In this document: piece after piece, positions 23,955 through 35,879 of the stretch
How the letters are laid out: every line of letters begins with the position of its first letter
Numbering within the stretch: position 1 is the stretch's first letter
Source of the DNA: Drechmeria coniospora
Taxonomy: Eukaryota > Ascomycota > Sordariomycetes > Hypocreales > Ophiocordycipitaceae
Direction of reading: 5' to 3'
Assembly: GCF_001625195.1 (NCBI RefSeq)
Contig: NC_054391.1
Span: 9,438,552 to 9,502,551 of the forward strand
Length of the DNA: 64,000 nt
The notes under the pieces: generated by a model
The model's database searches: none
Seen by the model: only the letters and a program-made list of their open reading frames with translations
What the model was told of the DNA's origin: nothing
Made by a program: the position numbers and the translations under genes

Positions 23955-24841
23955 ATGCCCGGCGGCAAGGGAAAGTCTTCCGGCGGCAAGAGTTCCGGCG
24001 GCAAGACGAGCGCCGAGGGCCACAAGAAGCAGCAGAGCCACTCGGCCCGCGCTGGACTGCAGGTGAGATGCGTCCCTCCCCGTCTGCACCGCACCCCGCG
24101 ACGCGCGCTCGAGCATCCGAGACGACCTCGCCGACCTCGCCCCGCCGTCCGACGCGTCGCCGACGCCTGGTGACCTGCCGGTGACGCGACCGCCGACGCC
24201 GACGAGCTCGTCGAGCCTCCGATTCTCCGCCCGAGCCTCTGTCGCCGCCGATTCTCCGCCCGAGCCTCTCGATGCCCCCTCGCACTCGCCGCCCCCTCGC
24301 ACTCGCCTCTCGATGCCCTCTCGCCCTCGCCTCTTGATGCCCTCTCGCCCTCGCCTCTTGATGCCCTCTCGCCCTCGCCTCTCGATGCCCCCTCGCCCTC
24401 GCCCCCGCCTCTCGATGCCCTCTCGAGCCCGTGCTGACTCTTGCCCCCCCGCCAGTTTCCCTGCGGCCGCGTCAAGCGCTTCCTCAAGCAAAACACCCAG
24501 AACAAGATGCGCGTCGGTGCCAAGGCTGCCGTCTACGTCACCGCCGTTCTCGAGTACCTGACGGCCGAAGTCCTCGAGCTCGCAGGAGTACGTCCCCCCG
24601 CAACCACCCTCGACCCGTCCTCTCGTCGCCGCCTCCCTGACCCGTCCCGCAGAATGCCGCCAAGGATCTCAAGGTTAAGCGCATCACGCCTCGCCATCTC
24701 CAGCTGGCCATCCGAGGCGACGAGGAGCTCGACACCCTCATCCGCGCCACCATCGCCTTTGGCGGTGTCCTGCCGCACATCAACCGCGCCCTGCTGCTCA
24801 AGGTCGAGCAGAAGAAAAAGGCAAAGGCCCTCGAGGCCTGA
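23955..24841 (+). CDS. HTZ1: Histone H2A.Z variant
   Basis: Three exons, 23955-24062, 24456-24587 and 24653-24841, all phase 0, 142 residues. The N-tail [19 protein letters not shown] is lysine-rich (acetylation substrate in the family). Then come [19 protein letters not shown], the H2A fold with [15 protein letters not shown], and C-terminal features that separate H2A.Z from canonical H2[21 protein letters not shown] and a short KKKAKALEA end. It is deposited by SWR1-type remodellers at promoter nucleosomes. Intron 1 is 393 bases, unusually long for this window, and contains a CTCGATGCCCTCTCGCC repeat; intron 2 is 65 bases. Confidence 0.97.
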
Positions 24842-26599
24842 TTCGCCCTCTCGCTTCTCGTCGCTTTGCTTGCTGCCTTAGGCCCCGCCATTTCGTGCCC
24901 CGCCGGAGGGGCCTTTTCTTTGCTCTGTTTCTTGTCGTCGACGTGCCTCGGAGACGCTGTTGAGCCGCCGGGGGACTCGAGTGGTCGTGCGCGATCGACC
25001 TTTGCATCACCAGAGGCACTTTTCTCTTCAGGCTGCGCCTGACGGGTGCGATGCATGTACCAGTAATTGTTTTGCAGACCTTTAATGGAACGTCGGGAGA
25101 GGCAATCCTGCTTTCGGCACATGCCCGCCGTGGCGCTCTGGGAAATCGTCGACGGCATCTCCTCGTGCCCGGTCTCGATGCCATCCGGCCGTCTCCCGCA
25201 GAGGGTGCCGCCTTTGATCCGTCTGCCGCCTTTGATCCGTCTGCCGCCTCCGAATGCTTCTGCCCGGGAAACCATGGACGGCATCTCGCATCTCGGCACG
25301 AGTTGGCAACATCCGTCTTCCCGTCCTCTTCGCAAGCCGGACCGTGCCACGACGCCGCCCTTTGCTGAGTGATGTCATGAACGCGTGACTCCTGGCCATG
25401 GAGGGATTTGCCATTTGTCGTCCTGCCACACCCGTTGTGCTGCTCGCATGTTGACTTGAAATTTGCACTCGCTCGCCCTCTGGCATGGCCTGCCCACCAT
25501 GGACAAGTGAGAACAGGCTTTCCACCGTCCATGCCGACAAAGAAAGCGGTACGGTTCCAATTCTCATGATTCTATTTTGCGGTGACAATCAATTTATATT
25601 TGTCTCCTAATATCCAGTTGTTGCCGCGGTCATTCTCTTGAGCGATGGAGGCAGAGAACCATCATGGCAGGTCAACGGGGTATAGGGTAGGTTGGTGATG
25701 GGGGCAAGAATGTCATGGCCCGTACTGACCTGCGAGGTCCCATCACCGCGACGGCCTGGAAGGATTCACTATACTTGTATCGGCCAAGGAGGCTCTGGCG
25801 AGAAAATTTCCCGATCATATATATTATATGTTTATTTATTTATATTTATATGTATTTATATATACTATATATATAACTATAGAGAGAGAGGGGTCTATCC
25901 GATGGCAGACAAAGTAATGACATATACAGTATTTGTAAATATATATATATAGAGGTCTATCCGATGGCAGACAAAGTAATGATATATACAGTATATATAT
26001 ATATAGAGAGAGAGGTCTATCAAACGGGCAGTGCAGTCGCCATCATGCATATACACTTATATATATATCATATACATCATGACGTGAACAGTGACCTTGT
26101 CTCCCTGACTGTACTTGCACATTCAAACATTGTTCTCAGGGAGGCAAGCCATCATGCATATACACTTGTACATTATATACATCATGACGTGAACAATGAC
26201 CTTGTCCCCCTGACTCTACTTGCACATTCAAGCATTGTGTGCAGGGAGCCAAGACTCGTCGACTTCCTCGAGACCACAAGAAAATGCAGAAAAGGACGAC
26301 CGGAAAGCCTCCATCCTTCGAGCTAGAGTCGATAGAGACTCGAGAGCGCCCTAGTGTAGCATGAATATCTGCCGTTACTTGCTCTCTGGGCCGACTCATG
26401 TCGAGACTGGAATGTTACGGCTTGGAAAAAGGGGTCCGTTGCTTGGCCCAACGGTTAGGGGGCGATGGCTTGTCCTTCAGGGCACCTTGTTCGGGCTGGA
26501 ATGCAAGACTCGTCACGTTTCCTACACATCCGTCTCGCGACTTGACAGGCACCTCCGCCTTCTGGCCGCAAGTTCAGGGCCGACTCCTACCATGATCAA
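24842..26599. other. Intergenic with AT-rich repeats
   Basis: No gene recognised between H2A.Z and the S28 peptidase (convergent). A TTTGATCCGTCTGCCGCC repeat lies near 25212-25245. From about 25815 to 26060 the sequence becomes AT-rich with TATATA runs and a unit GGTCTATCCGATGGCAGACA present two to three times. A unit of about 107 bases (TACATCATGACGTGAACA anchor) is duplicated at about 26070-26250. Confidence 0.6.
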
Positions 26600-28488
26600 T
26601 CATGAAGTAAATTCCAAGGCCCGTCTCTGCTTCTTGGGTCCGTTGCGAGTGTAAAACTCGGCGACCCATTCCTTCATCTTGGCCACCTCTTCTCGTATAA
26701 TCTTGGCCACGACGGGATTCGCATCACCGTTGCGCACAATAAGGTCGTTGCAGTGCGCCGCCTTGGGAATGACCCAGACGGGAGCCTCGTTTGTGCTCGC
26801 CAACGGTCCGCCGGGCCTCTTGTCGGCAGAGACCGTCGCCGGCCGCCAGGGGTCGTACTCGCCGCCCACCCACATGAGCCGGGTCGTGTCGACGTGATCC
26901 CAGCCGCCGGTCAGGTCGTTTATCTGCCCGACGGAGCGGCCCCTGGCGAGGCCGTACGTGTAGCCGTCGACCTTGGGGAAGTAGAGCGCGCACTGCCGAC
27001 GCCAGTAGTCGCGCACGTAGAAGCTTGACACGAGGCCGGACGTCGACTCGGGGCCCCAGACCTGCCAGTACTCGAACCTGCGTCTCTGTTGGCCCTTGTC
27101 GTGGACGGCGAGGGAGGGAGGGGGCAAGGCAGACGTACGGCTCGTTGCAGAGGAACCACATCCACTGACGGTTCACGGTATTGTTGACGGACGTGTCCGT
27201 AAAGGTCGGGGACAGCTCATCGTACGAGTCGTAGCAGGCGACCGTGTTGTTGTCCTTCCAGTATCCGTAGGTCGCACAAGCTCAAGGCCGTGTTAGTCGA
27301 GCCGGCCTCCGTCGGGGGAGCAGAGCGGCACCTACAGCCCGGAATCATGACATCGCGGGACCACTTGGCAAACCCCTTGACGGCCTTGCACAGGCCGACC
27401 CCCTCCTCCCCGGGCGTGCTCGATTTGCTGCCGGGCCACTTGTTCTGCTCTCTCGTCAGCTCCGCGGTTTCCTTGTCCAGGCCTGCGGCGAACGCGAGCT
27501 CACTTACCTCGACGTAGTCGCACATGCGGTGCAGGCCCGTGTAGCCGGTGTAAAACTGCGTCCCCTGCCATCCGACGAGCCCGCCGATGAGCGACGAGGC
27601 AAAGTCGTCGTCGTGGGTGAGGTTGCCGAACCCAAAGAGGTTCTTGAGCCGCTGGCGCTTCTCCGTCGGCCCGTCCCTGAGCACCCGGTCGACGTGGGCG
27701 ATGACCTTTCGAAAGTCGGCGCTGCAGTTGCGAGGCATGGCCGCCTCGATGGGGTCGTAGTACTCGGAAAAGGTCGAGATGACCTCGACGACGGCGCTCG
27801 AGCAGTGGTACGCCCAAAAGGTGCCGGGCGCGAGCACGTTTGTCCAGGCCGCCAGCGCGCCGGGGTACGAGCAGCCGGAGAGCACCCAGGGCGCCTTGTC
27901 GGGCCTCGAGGAGCCGGTGGGATCAAAGGCGAGGTCGACGTTCTTCGCAAAGTAGACGAGGTCGGCGATGGAGTTTTCGAGGTTCAGGTACTGCAGCGTC
28001 TTGGCCGTGAGGTTGGTAAAGGGAGAGCTCCCCCCCCAGTAGCGGTGCTCGAGGAGGAGGGCGGCGCCGCCCGAGGCCTGGGCGAAGAGGCCGGGGAGGG
28101 TGCGGTTGGTCGTGTATCCCTGATACCCGTCGCCGTTGTTCTCGCCGGGCGCGTTCATGACCACGGGGGAGCCGGGCCCGGCGTAGTGGTCGGCGTTCCA
28201 CCAGTACCGCTGGGTAAAGGTGCCCAGCGACGGGTTCTTGTGGTCGATGAGCTGCTGAAAGTAGCCCGTGTGGACGACAATCTTGGAGGCGTTGGCGCGC
28301 TTGACGAGGTCGTGGCCGTCGCCGTCGACCGACACGACAAAGTCGTCATCCGGAGGGAGGATGCGGTTCGGCACGCCCAGCTTCAGCAGGCCCGCGGGGA
28401 GGCCGTTTGTCGTCGCCGAGGCGGTCGAGACGAGAAGCAGCCGCGCGAGGCCGGCGGCCAGCAGGCAAGGGTAGCTCGCGTGCCGCAT
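26600..28488 (-). CDS. Secreted serine carboxypeptidase, family S28
   Basis: Four exons, 28488-27508, 27444-27336, 27280-27139 and 27077-26600, 569 residues. Residues 1-25 form a signal peptide (ends STASA). Catalytic triad candidates: Ser207 in SGCSYPG, Asp in GGEYDPWR and His in AAHCNDL, the order of the prolyl carboxypeptidase/dipeptidyl-peptidase II clan. Other family marks are HRYWGGSSPF, VMNAPGENNGDGYQG and CNEPFEYWQVWG. Several N-glycosylation sites (NRT, NLT, NCS). Intron 1 (63 bases) is in frame and stop-free but has strong splice sites and interrupts a conserved block, so I splice it. The intron 2 acceptor is an unusual TTGAG after a perfect GACTAAC branch. An upstream in-frame ATG at 28608 would bury the signal peptide, so 28488 is preferred. 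Confidence 0.9.
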
Positions 28489-29736
28489 GCTGATTCCACG
28501 TGCTGGGCTCACGACGGCGTGCCTGCGGGATGCTCGGGGCGGCGGGAGAGCGGCGGAGTGTCTGACACTCGGTTTCAACCAACCGTCGCCAGTCTCCGGA
28601 CGCGGCATCGACGCGGGTAGGCCATTGATATACTTGAACTAGGCCTCGCGGCGTAAGCGTACACGGGGACCCAACCCGGGGCCGCTCGCACCCTTGTCCG
28701 TCCGTCGTCAAGCGAGAAACGAGAGCAAGGTAGGCGGGGAGGGGGGGATGGGAGCCTGGGAAGGGAGAATCCGCCGAGGATGGTGAGGGATGGGACCTTT
28801 ACAAGCCGTACTTCGGCTCAGGACGCGATGCCGGTCCCCCTTCCCAGCAAACCTTGTTCCTCCGGTAGGCCCCTCGGACGCCATGGTTCGCCTGAGCACG
28901 GGCAGGGACGGTAACTGATCTGGAAGAGGATGGTGGCATCCCAGAGCTCACATCTCGTCTCCGCCGGGCCGCGACCTTCCGAATACGGTAATCGCGGAGT
29001 TGACGGCCGGGGTCGGCATCCCCACATCGCCGCGCCGGAGCCAGTCGTGCGCGCACGCTTCGGAACCGACTGGAGGCGCCCTTGAGCTCGTAATTGGATC
29101 CTCCTGGGCCGGTCGAGGGCAAGCTCAACTACCTGTGCATGCGCCGTACGAAGTAGAGGTATATTCGTGGATGCTACGACGGAACCGTGCAAGTGCAGTT
29201 GCCGAGTGCATCGTCGTCGACGCTCCGCATGCCTACCCTTGGGACATGCTTCTCTGCCGAGGATGGCCGCCCGTCTCACGTGGACATGTCTGTCCAGACT
29301 TGTATCCAGAAATTCCTCGTCAATTTCTCCAACTGCGTGCCGTGAGAGAGGGGGAAGATGGGGGTGAAGATGGGGGTGAAGATGGGGGTGAAGATGGGGG
29401 TGAAGATAGGGGTGAAGATAGGGGTGAGGACGGGCAAACATGGCAGTGAGGGGGACGATAGGGGAGCGAAGCGGCTCCTGACGGGCCACGAACCCCCGAC
29501 TTCACGTCAGCCTCGAAATGGACTTCATCAGACGCCTAGCTGTTTGGGCATCAAGTAAAGTGTCATTATGATAAACTAATGTACAGGCCAGACCGTGAAT
29601 ATACGCTGCCGCCCTCGAGGAGGCAGAGCGGGCCCCGGCCTCGTGTGCCGAGCGCACGCGTCCCGGCGCATCTATATGCAAGTGTACATGACGACCACGA
29701 GGCCTACCCCATGCAACAACACCGATTTTTTCCCTC
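28489..29736. other. Intergenic, no gene recognised
   Basis: Upstream of the S28 gene and downstream of the Cys-rich surface-protein gene. An 11-12 base repeat, GAAGATGGGGGT, runs at about 29353-29430. No domain-bearing frame. Confidence 0.55.
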
Positions 29737-30258
29737 CTAGATCTGAAGAGTGCCCACGGCAAAGGCCGACAGGAGGATGGCGCCGATGGCGACGCCGACG
29801 GCGCCTGCCGGACCCTGCATTCTCGTGTTCGCAGAGGACGGCGAGGCGGACGGGCTGGCGCTCAACTGCGACGCGGCCGGGCCGGTCTTGGGAACGACGA
29901 CGGGAAAAGCGTTGGGTTCGACAATGGTCCCGGTGCCGGTCCCCCTCGCCACGTCCGATCGGCCGCCGCTGCAGAAGACGTCCTGATAGCTCGCGCCCTC
30001 GCGGTAGAAGCAGTCGGTGAGCGAGCCGACGTTTTGGCCCTGGGCGAGGCAGTAGAGGCCGCACTTGTCGTAGTAGCTGACGACGGAGGCATCCTTGCAG
30101 CAGTTCGACATGATGTTCACGCCCCTGTCGCTGTACGGCATCGCGCAGGCCGAGTCGCGGATGGGCATCTGGAAGAGCTTGTTGCTGCATTGCAGGGCCG
30201 ACATGGTCGGCGCCGCCACCGGGACGACGGTCATGATGGTTGTCGAAGCCAAAGCCAT
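29737..30258 (-). CDS. Small Cys-rich protein, probably GPI-anchored
   Basis: Single-exon frame of 173 residues from the ATG at 30258; an in-frame ATG at 30342 also exists but gives a weaker signal sequence. The N-terminus (MALASTTIMTVVPVAAPTMS) looks like a signal peptide. The middle holds about nine cysteines, including NCCKDA, CGLYCLAQGQ and DCFYREG. A Ser/Pro/Ala-rich stalk follows, then a hydrophobic C-terminal tail (GAVGVAIGAILLSAFAVG), a typical layout for a GPI-attached fungal wall or membrane protein. No named domain recognised and it does not show the CFEM spacing. Function unknown. Confidence 0.7.
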   Translation of the reverse strand: MALASTTIMTVVPVAAPTMSALQCSNKLFQMPIRDSACAMPYSDRGVNIMSNCCKDASVVSYYDKCGLYCLAQGQNVGSLTDCFYREGASYQDVFCSGGRSDVARGTGTGTIVEPNAFPVVVPKTGPAASQLSASPSASPSSANTRMQGPAGAVGVAIGAILLSAFAVGTLQI

Positions 30259-31224
30259 GTTGTGAGTGGTAAGGGTGACGTTGCGGGCGATGATGATGTC
30301 GATGGCGATGGTGAGGGAGGGAGAGAGGATGGCCGAGGCCAAGAGCGTGCTGCAATCTATTTATTCCATCACCACGCACGAGCACGTCCAAGGGGGATGA
30401 ATGACTGAATCGACGAATGAATCGTTGCCGGATCCTTCATCAAAGGCATCCTCGCCAACAAATTCTGCTAGCAGGAACTAGCATCACGAACTAATACCGC
30501 AAGTCTAATTGCCCTTTGACTTTTGTGAATGCGGCCGTAGTCCAGAACGGCACATGGAATGGCGGATCGTGCCCCCTGGTTAGTTTCATCATGCTGCTTC
30601 CATTGCTAGCTCCGCCAGCAAGCAATGCGGCCCCTTGAACCCCCCCGCCCCTGACTCGGCATCACCTGTCAGTTCAAGGTCAAAAGACATTCGATTGGAT
30701 CGACACGAACATCGGGATCGGCCTTGTCGTTGCCGTTGGAACGCCTTGACTCTTCCAGGATGCAAAGGTATATGCCATGGTCGGGGCACGTCGAGCAGGG
30801 TTAGGGTTATGCCCATATCGATTCCTGCATCCCCCTCTCACTGAAAAAAAAACTGCATAGAAAGGACATTGTGGACCAACTTGAGTTGAGAGGGAAATGC
30901 CTTGGCAAAAAAGAATGACCAAGAAAATAATTCGTGGCCGACGCTATCGTGATGGGCAACCAGTCCATGATTACCGAGTTTTCCCCTTTCCACCGACGTT
31001 CCGTGCCGACGGTTCGCGTCGACGACTGACTCGTATGGGCACTGGCGACGTCGGCGATGGATCGTCAAGAGTGCCATCCATTCGTGTCTACTCCATCACC
31101 TAGTAGCCGTAGTGCACAGCGGGCGAGCCTGCTAACCCCTTTGACGCATAGTGGCCAATGCAGACGGCCATCATCACCGAGGTGCCGCATAGGCTGTGGA
31201 AAAAAAATGTCGAGTTTCGAGTGC

Positions 31225-31640
31225 TTGTTCTACTGAATGATCGAGGCTGCTTCTAGAAATTGTCTGAATTATTAAGGCTGCCTCTAGAAAACAATTGTCG
31301 AGTTCGAGTGCTTGTTCTACTGAATTATTGAGGCTGCTTCTAGGAATTGTCTGAATTATCGAGGCTGCTTCTAGAAATTGTCTACATTATCGAGGCTGCT
31401 TCTAGAAATTGTCTACATTATCGAGGCTGCTTCTAGAAATTGTCTACATTATCGAGGCTGCTTCTAGAAATTGTCTACATCATCGAGGCTGCTTCTAGAA
31501 ATTGTCTACATCATCGAGGCTGCTTCTAGAAAGTGTCTACATCATCGAGGCTGCTTCTAGAAAGTGTCTACATCATCGAGGCTGCTTCTAGAAATTGTCT
31601 GAATCATCGAGGCTGCTAGAAATTGTCTACATCATCGAGG
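31225..31640. repeat. 31-base minisatellite
   Basis: About thirteen units of 31 bases with core CATCGAGGCTGCTTCTAGAA followed by ATTGTCTA. Left units are diverged, right units nearly identical (ATCATCGAGG). There are no unique spacers, so this is a tandem repeat and not a CRISPR. Confidence 0.9.
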
Positions 31641-32589
31641 CTGACCAAGAGAAGACGGAGACAATCCAAAAGGTAAGCCATGTAAGCTCCCTGCCGCCCC
31701 TTGTCGACTTTGCCATGGCAAGGATATCGGCATTCACATTTTCGCCGTGCCAAAAACATCCTCAACATCCTCAACCATGGCTTCCTGTTTACATTTCCAC
31801 GTGGCACCCTGACTGAACGTGACGTCGTCTGCCTGTCATCATAGTGGCTCAGACTACATCCAGCGGACCGACCCGACTTCTCTTTTCTCCTCCTTTCCGG
31901 TGATGCCCCTTCCGATATGCCAAGAATAAAAAGCCGCGCAATGCAGTAGACCGTTCTAGCCTCAATAATCATCCTCCCGCATGCGTCGTCGTGCTGCAAG
32001 GCGTATCGGTCGGCGCAAAAACGTGGCATACCCTCGACAGCAATTCCTGCCTGAGCCATTTCATCTGCTCATCCCTGACCCGGCAAGCAAACTGGCTTCC
32101 CTCACTGCATTACTCTCTTCGAGAACATTCTGTTTCTCGCCCTTTTATAGGCAAGATCTACATGGTCGAGTCGTTCTGGAAAGGGTTCCCTTGATGGCGC
32201 CATATCGACCTACATGTCATCGTCCCAAACAAGATGCATGTGCTGATGATGCAAAATATCCGTTGCGAGGAGAATCCCCTGTCCTTTCTCGTTTCATCGT
32301 GTTGCATCATGCCGGTAACGTTGCTTGCCAGCTGCATCCAGACGCACTTGGGCTGGGTACCATCTGCCGAGCGTCCATGGCTTCATGGGAAGAACGGCAC
32401 GGCAGTCGACAATGTGCTACGCCACTCCGTCGTAGTAGAGGAGGCTCAGCGCGCATGCAAGAGGGCAGCGTCAGACTGAGAAAGTGGAGGCGTGAGTGTG
32501 TCTCAGCCGCGTAGGATTCGGGTGCCCCCCAAGTGCTATGCCGATCCTAAGCTGTGCTTTGCATCCGTCTTTTCTTTGTTGTCCTGGCT

Positions 32590-32660
32590 GTAGCTTGATT
32601 TCAAGTATGATTTCAAGTATGATTTCAAGTATGATTTCAAGTATGATTTCAAGTATGAGC
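32590..32660. repeat. 12-base tandem repeat
   Basis: Five to six perfect copies of TTTCAAGTATGA. Confidence 0.9.
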
Positions 32661-32754
32661 GAATGACCCGTGTTTACCGCGTCTCATACATGTCATGGGA
32701 CATGGCGTTCCGTCGTAGACAAGTCGAGAGCTGCGGGTACACCTGAAGATCAAC

Positions 32755-33000
32755 AAGGCATGATATCATCAAGCAAAAGAAAATGGGAGTACACTTGACC
32801 TTTAAATACTCATGATATCATCAAGCAAAGAACATGGGAGTACACTTGACTTTCAACAACTCATGATATCATCAAGCAAAGAACCTGGGAGTACACTTGA
32901 CTTTCAAAAGCTCATGATATCATCAAGCAAAGAACATGGGAGACACTTGACTTTCAAAAACTCATGATATCATCAAGCAAAGAACATGGGAGAATAATCC
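32755..33000. repeat. ~51-base repeat with palindromic core
   Basis: Five units of about 51 bases, each carrying ATGATATCATCAAGCAAAG (with the 10-base palindrome ATGATATCAT) and TACACTTGACTTTCAA. Anchors lie near 32761, 32812, 32863, 32914 and 32964. The array ends about 410 bases before the start of the small gene at 33412. Confidence 0.85.
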
Positions 33001-33411
33001 ATCGGCACTCGAGCCCAATCATCTCCATCCTTTGTCGTTTCTACAAGGACCTCTCCGGCGTCTGTCTCACATCTCGTCATCACACGTCCCATTCGCCAAT
33101 TCTCCATTCTTTGACATAATGGCATCGAATGGATCTTCACACCCCAATGTACGTGAAACAGCTGCCGAACCCGCACCCTTCCCCCTTTCCACGCCTGAGC
33201 CACCTGGGCTTCGCAGACGACAACATGGCGCCCGGATGCGGCTCGTCGACTATCCATGGCGTCTCTGTTCCGTCATGGGATGACTATTCTATATATTGCC
33301 ATGTTGGCCCTCAAGCTGTTGCATGGAGATGCGAGGAACCAACTCATCGCCAGACCTTGCCAAAAAAACCCTTACTCGCAAGCCTCGACTCCTTGAACCA
33401 AAGTGTGCACC

Positions 33412-33924
33412 ATGTCCATCCCACAACCTTCGACCACGCGTGACGGCAACGACTACACGAAAGCCAGCACTCAGACCGTTAGCCTCATCGACTATCAGTG
33501 CGTCACGTCGCATGGAAATGCCGTCGTGTCGGATGGGACTGTTCAGACAGCCGTCACGTATTCTCCCGGAAAGGCAGTGCTGAAGCCGTACGGCTCGAAC
33601 AGGCACGGATTGGTCCACATCCCCATCCACAACCCTCCAGAGGTGCTCAACAAGACGATGAGTCTCCAGAACATTGCCGTATCCTTTGACACGGCATTTG
33701 GCGGCACCGTGGAGACGGTGACCTTGTTCTACGACTCAACCATTGTCGTGGGGGTCAACACCGAAAAGAAGGGACAGTTCCACATCGACTTCACCCCCAA
33801 GGAGGCTGCCAAGTTTGCCTACCCCGTGACGACGGGAATCTGCATCACCCTTGACCTGAAGTTTCCCGAGTACAAATCCCTCGTCAACCTCTTCTCCGTC
33901 ACTCTCGTGTACAAGGCAATTTAG
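33412..33924 (+). CDS. Hypothetical protein, 170 residues
   Basis: Single-exon frame. I prefer the ATG at 33412 because its context CACCATGTC is better than the in-frame ATG three codons upstream (33403). The protein begins MSIPQPSTTRDGNDYTKAST and has alternating hydrophobic segments suggesting a beta-rich fold (HGLVHIPIHNPP, VETVTLFYDSTIVVGV, GICITLDLKF, SVTLVYKAI). No signal peptide, membrane segment or known motif. Codon use (C-ending) and absence of stops support a real gene. Function unknown. Confidence 0.65.
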   Translation: MSIPQPSTTRDGNDYTKASTQTVSLIDYQCVTSHGNAVVSDGTVQTAVTYSPGKAVLKPYGSNRHGLVHIPIHNPPEVLNKTMSLQNIAVSFDTAFGGTVETVTLFYDSTIVVGVNTEKKGQFHIDFTPKEAAKFAYPVTTGICITLDLKFPEYKSLVNLFSVTLVYKAI

Positions 33925-34495
33925 TTTGGCGTGTTGATATCCGGCCAGCAAATCAACGTGATGTCGAGAGCGGCACGGCAGTCGGCTCGTGTTGGATCGA
34001 TGGGGGGTTTTTGCATCATGTTAATTCCTTCTTTCATGACGAGGGCCCCCAGTCATTGTTTGGCCGCGATTTTGAAAACCGAAACAACGCAGGAGAAAGC
34101 CAGATGGCGGACGCTCGCTCTTTCAAACGAGTACACAACAGGCTTTTCGCCGTCATCATCCAACCTTTGGTGCGACTCGGTGATCCTTGCCGTGCTTGTT
34201 TCTGACAACTACATCCATGTCAATGAATGCATGATAAACGGCACACACCTCTTGGCTGCCAGATACGGTTGCCTGACTCGGACAAGCCGACGTTGCTCCC
34301 GGAGCACGACAACGAGCAAAGTAGATTCCTTTTTCCCGGACGTCATGCAGGTGTTCAAAAGCCGTACATGTACGCATGTGCAGATGTCCCTTGTTGTGCT
34401 TCCGGATCCAGGCAGTCGTTTATATGCATATCCCTACACCTGCGAGGGCTTCCGTGGAAAGGCGGCAAGGACAGAGGAGAGATGGCGCGGTGGTG
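33925..34495. other. Convergent intergenic region
   Basis: Between the small hypothetical gene and the reductase 3' end. No gene or repeat recognised; presumably both 3' untranslated regions. Confidence 0.5.
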
Positions 34496-35651
34496 CTACA
34501 GCAGCCCCGGGATCACCGCCCACTTCTTCCCAACCTTGTCCTGGCCAAACTTTTGCACGTACCAACGCTTGCCGTTCACGGCTCTTGGCAGCATGGCGCA
34601 GACCTCGTTGACCAGAAATGCCCAGGCCGGGGCGCAGGTCCAGCCGGCGGCCATGAGGAAGCCGAGCCACTCGATCCACTCGCAAAAGTAGTGGGGGAAG
34701 AGCATGTACCGGAAGAGGCCGGCTTGAGGGATCCCGTAATGCTTCGTCGGCCGGGCCGAGGGTGACGCGCGTTGGCTGCCGCCGCGGGTTCGCTCCTCAC
34801 GGCGGTTCTCGTTGCGGCGAATGTCGCGCAGCTCCTCGTCGTGGAAAAAGTTGCTCGCGAGGCCGACGTAGAAGACGACGAGACCGACGGCAAACTGCAG
34901 CAGCGGCGACTGCGAAGCCCACGCGTCGTCGGTGACGGGGCCGTAGGCCGACAGCCACGAGCCGAGACAGGTGGCGTTGAAGAGCTGAAAGGACAGGGCG
35001 AGGCCCCAGACGAAGAGGTGAATGGGCGCCATGGACGGCTGCAGAATGGGGAAGATGATGGCCCGGTACGAGTAGTGGATGACCTGCAAATGCCCCGTCA
35101 GCGAGCTTGTCGGGCGAGACGTCATGTCTTAAGGCGAAAATCGAGAGCGAGAGAGGGCGATGCAGAGCGAGAAGCGCCAGACAGAGAGGGAGAGCGATGG
35201 TTTGGCGAGAGAGGTGTGTTTGTATGTGTGTGTATGTGTGTGTATGTGCGTGTATGTGTGTGAGCGAGAGACGGCGAGGGGAGTGACGTACAAACAGACC
35301 CCCGAGCACGCGGTTCTGCCACGGCAGGTCGTCGACGCCGTGCTGCTGCGGCATCGTGTTCATCAGGTACAGCAGCGTCAAGGCCCCGGGCGCCTCCATG
35401 GTCATCCAGGCGACGCGGCCGGGCAGGTTGAGGCGGCTCGCGACGCTCGTCTTGCCCATGCCGTACCACGATATCAGCCATTGGAGGGAGCCGAGCTGGT
35501 TCGGCTCGTCAGCCACGGATGCCTTTGCGTGTCACGCGTCACGCGGGAGTAGAAGATGGCGTCGTACAACGGGGTAGGCCAACTGCCAGACTCTCAGGAT
35601 GATTTCGTAGTGTTCCCGCGTCGGAGGCAGCCAGTCCTCGACGAGGGCCAT
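34496..35651 (-). CDS. Steroid 5-alpha-reductase family membrane protein
   Basis: Three exons, 35651-35568, 35495-35292 and 35083-34496, all phase 0, 291 residues. Begins MALVEDWLPPTREHYEIIL; SLQWLISWYGMGKTSV and PGRVAWMTMEAPG are followed by several hydrophobic segments and the C-terminal part typical of PF02544 enzymes (GLFRYMLFPHYFCEWIEWLG, ending KKWAVIPGLL). The family consists of NAD(P)H-dependent integral-membrane reductases acting on enones of steroids, polyprenols or very-long-chain enoyl-CoA. The substrate cannot be told from sequence; length and N-terminus fit a 3-oxo-5-alpha-steroid 4-dehydrogenase-like protein better than Tsc13. Intron 2 (208 bases) contains a TG-type microsatellite near 35216-35265. 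Confidence 0.85.
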
Positions 35652-35879
35652 GACGCCGACCTTGCTTCGCCGTCGACCGTAGCGTCCAGAAATGACATGC
35701 GGGTTCGACGAGATGTGTCGGAGGTCGAGAAGGAGTCGTTGCGGATGGTGCGTGCCCAGCGATGGAAACGATTTATGTCGATGATGATGATGATGATGAT
35801 GATGCTGGCTGGTTGTCACGGCGACGATGACGCTATTCAGGGCTCTCAGCTTGGAGGCAAATCGCGTCACGTGCCCGCA

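Larger units (their letters stand above)
30259..33411. other. Gene-free stretch holding three arrays
   Basis: About 3.1 kb without a recognisable gene. The left part (30.26-31.2 kb) and the middle (31.65-32.55 kb) show only short frames. The arrays at 31.2-31.65, 32.59-32.66 and 32.76-33.0 kb are listed separately. The right 400 bases are presumably the promoter of the small gene at 33412. Confidence 0.55.

Noticed and set aside
23480..24523. Minus-strand frames opposite H2A.Z
   Set aside because: Produced by leader and intron repeats; the plus strand has a complete histone.
28489..28608. Upstream start for the S28 peptidase at 28608
   Set aside because: Would place 40 charged residues before a clear signal peptide.
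31225..31640. CRISPR-like array of 31-base units
   Set aside because: No unique spacers between repeats and a eukaryotic context.
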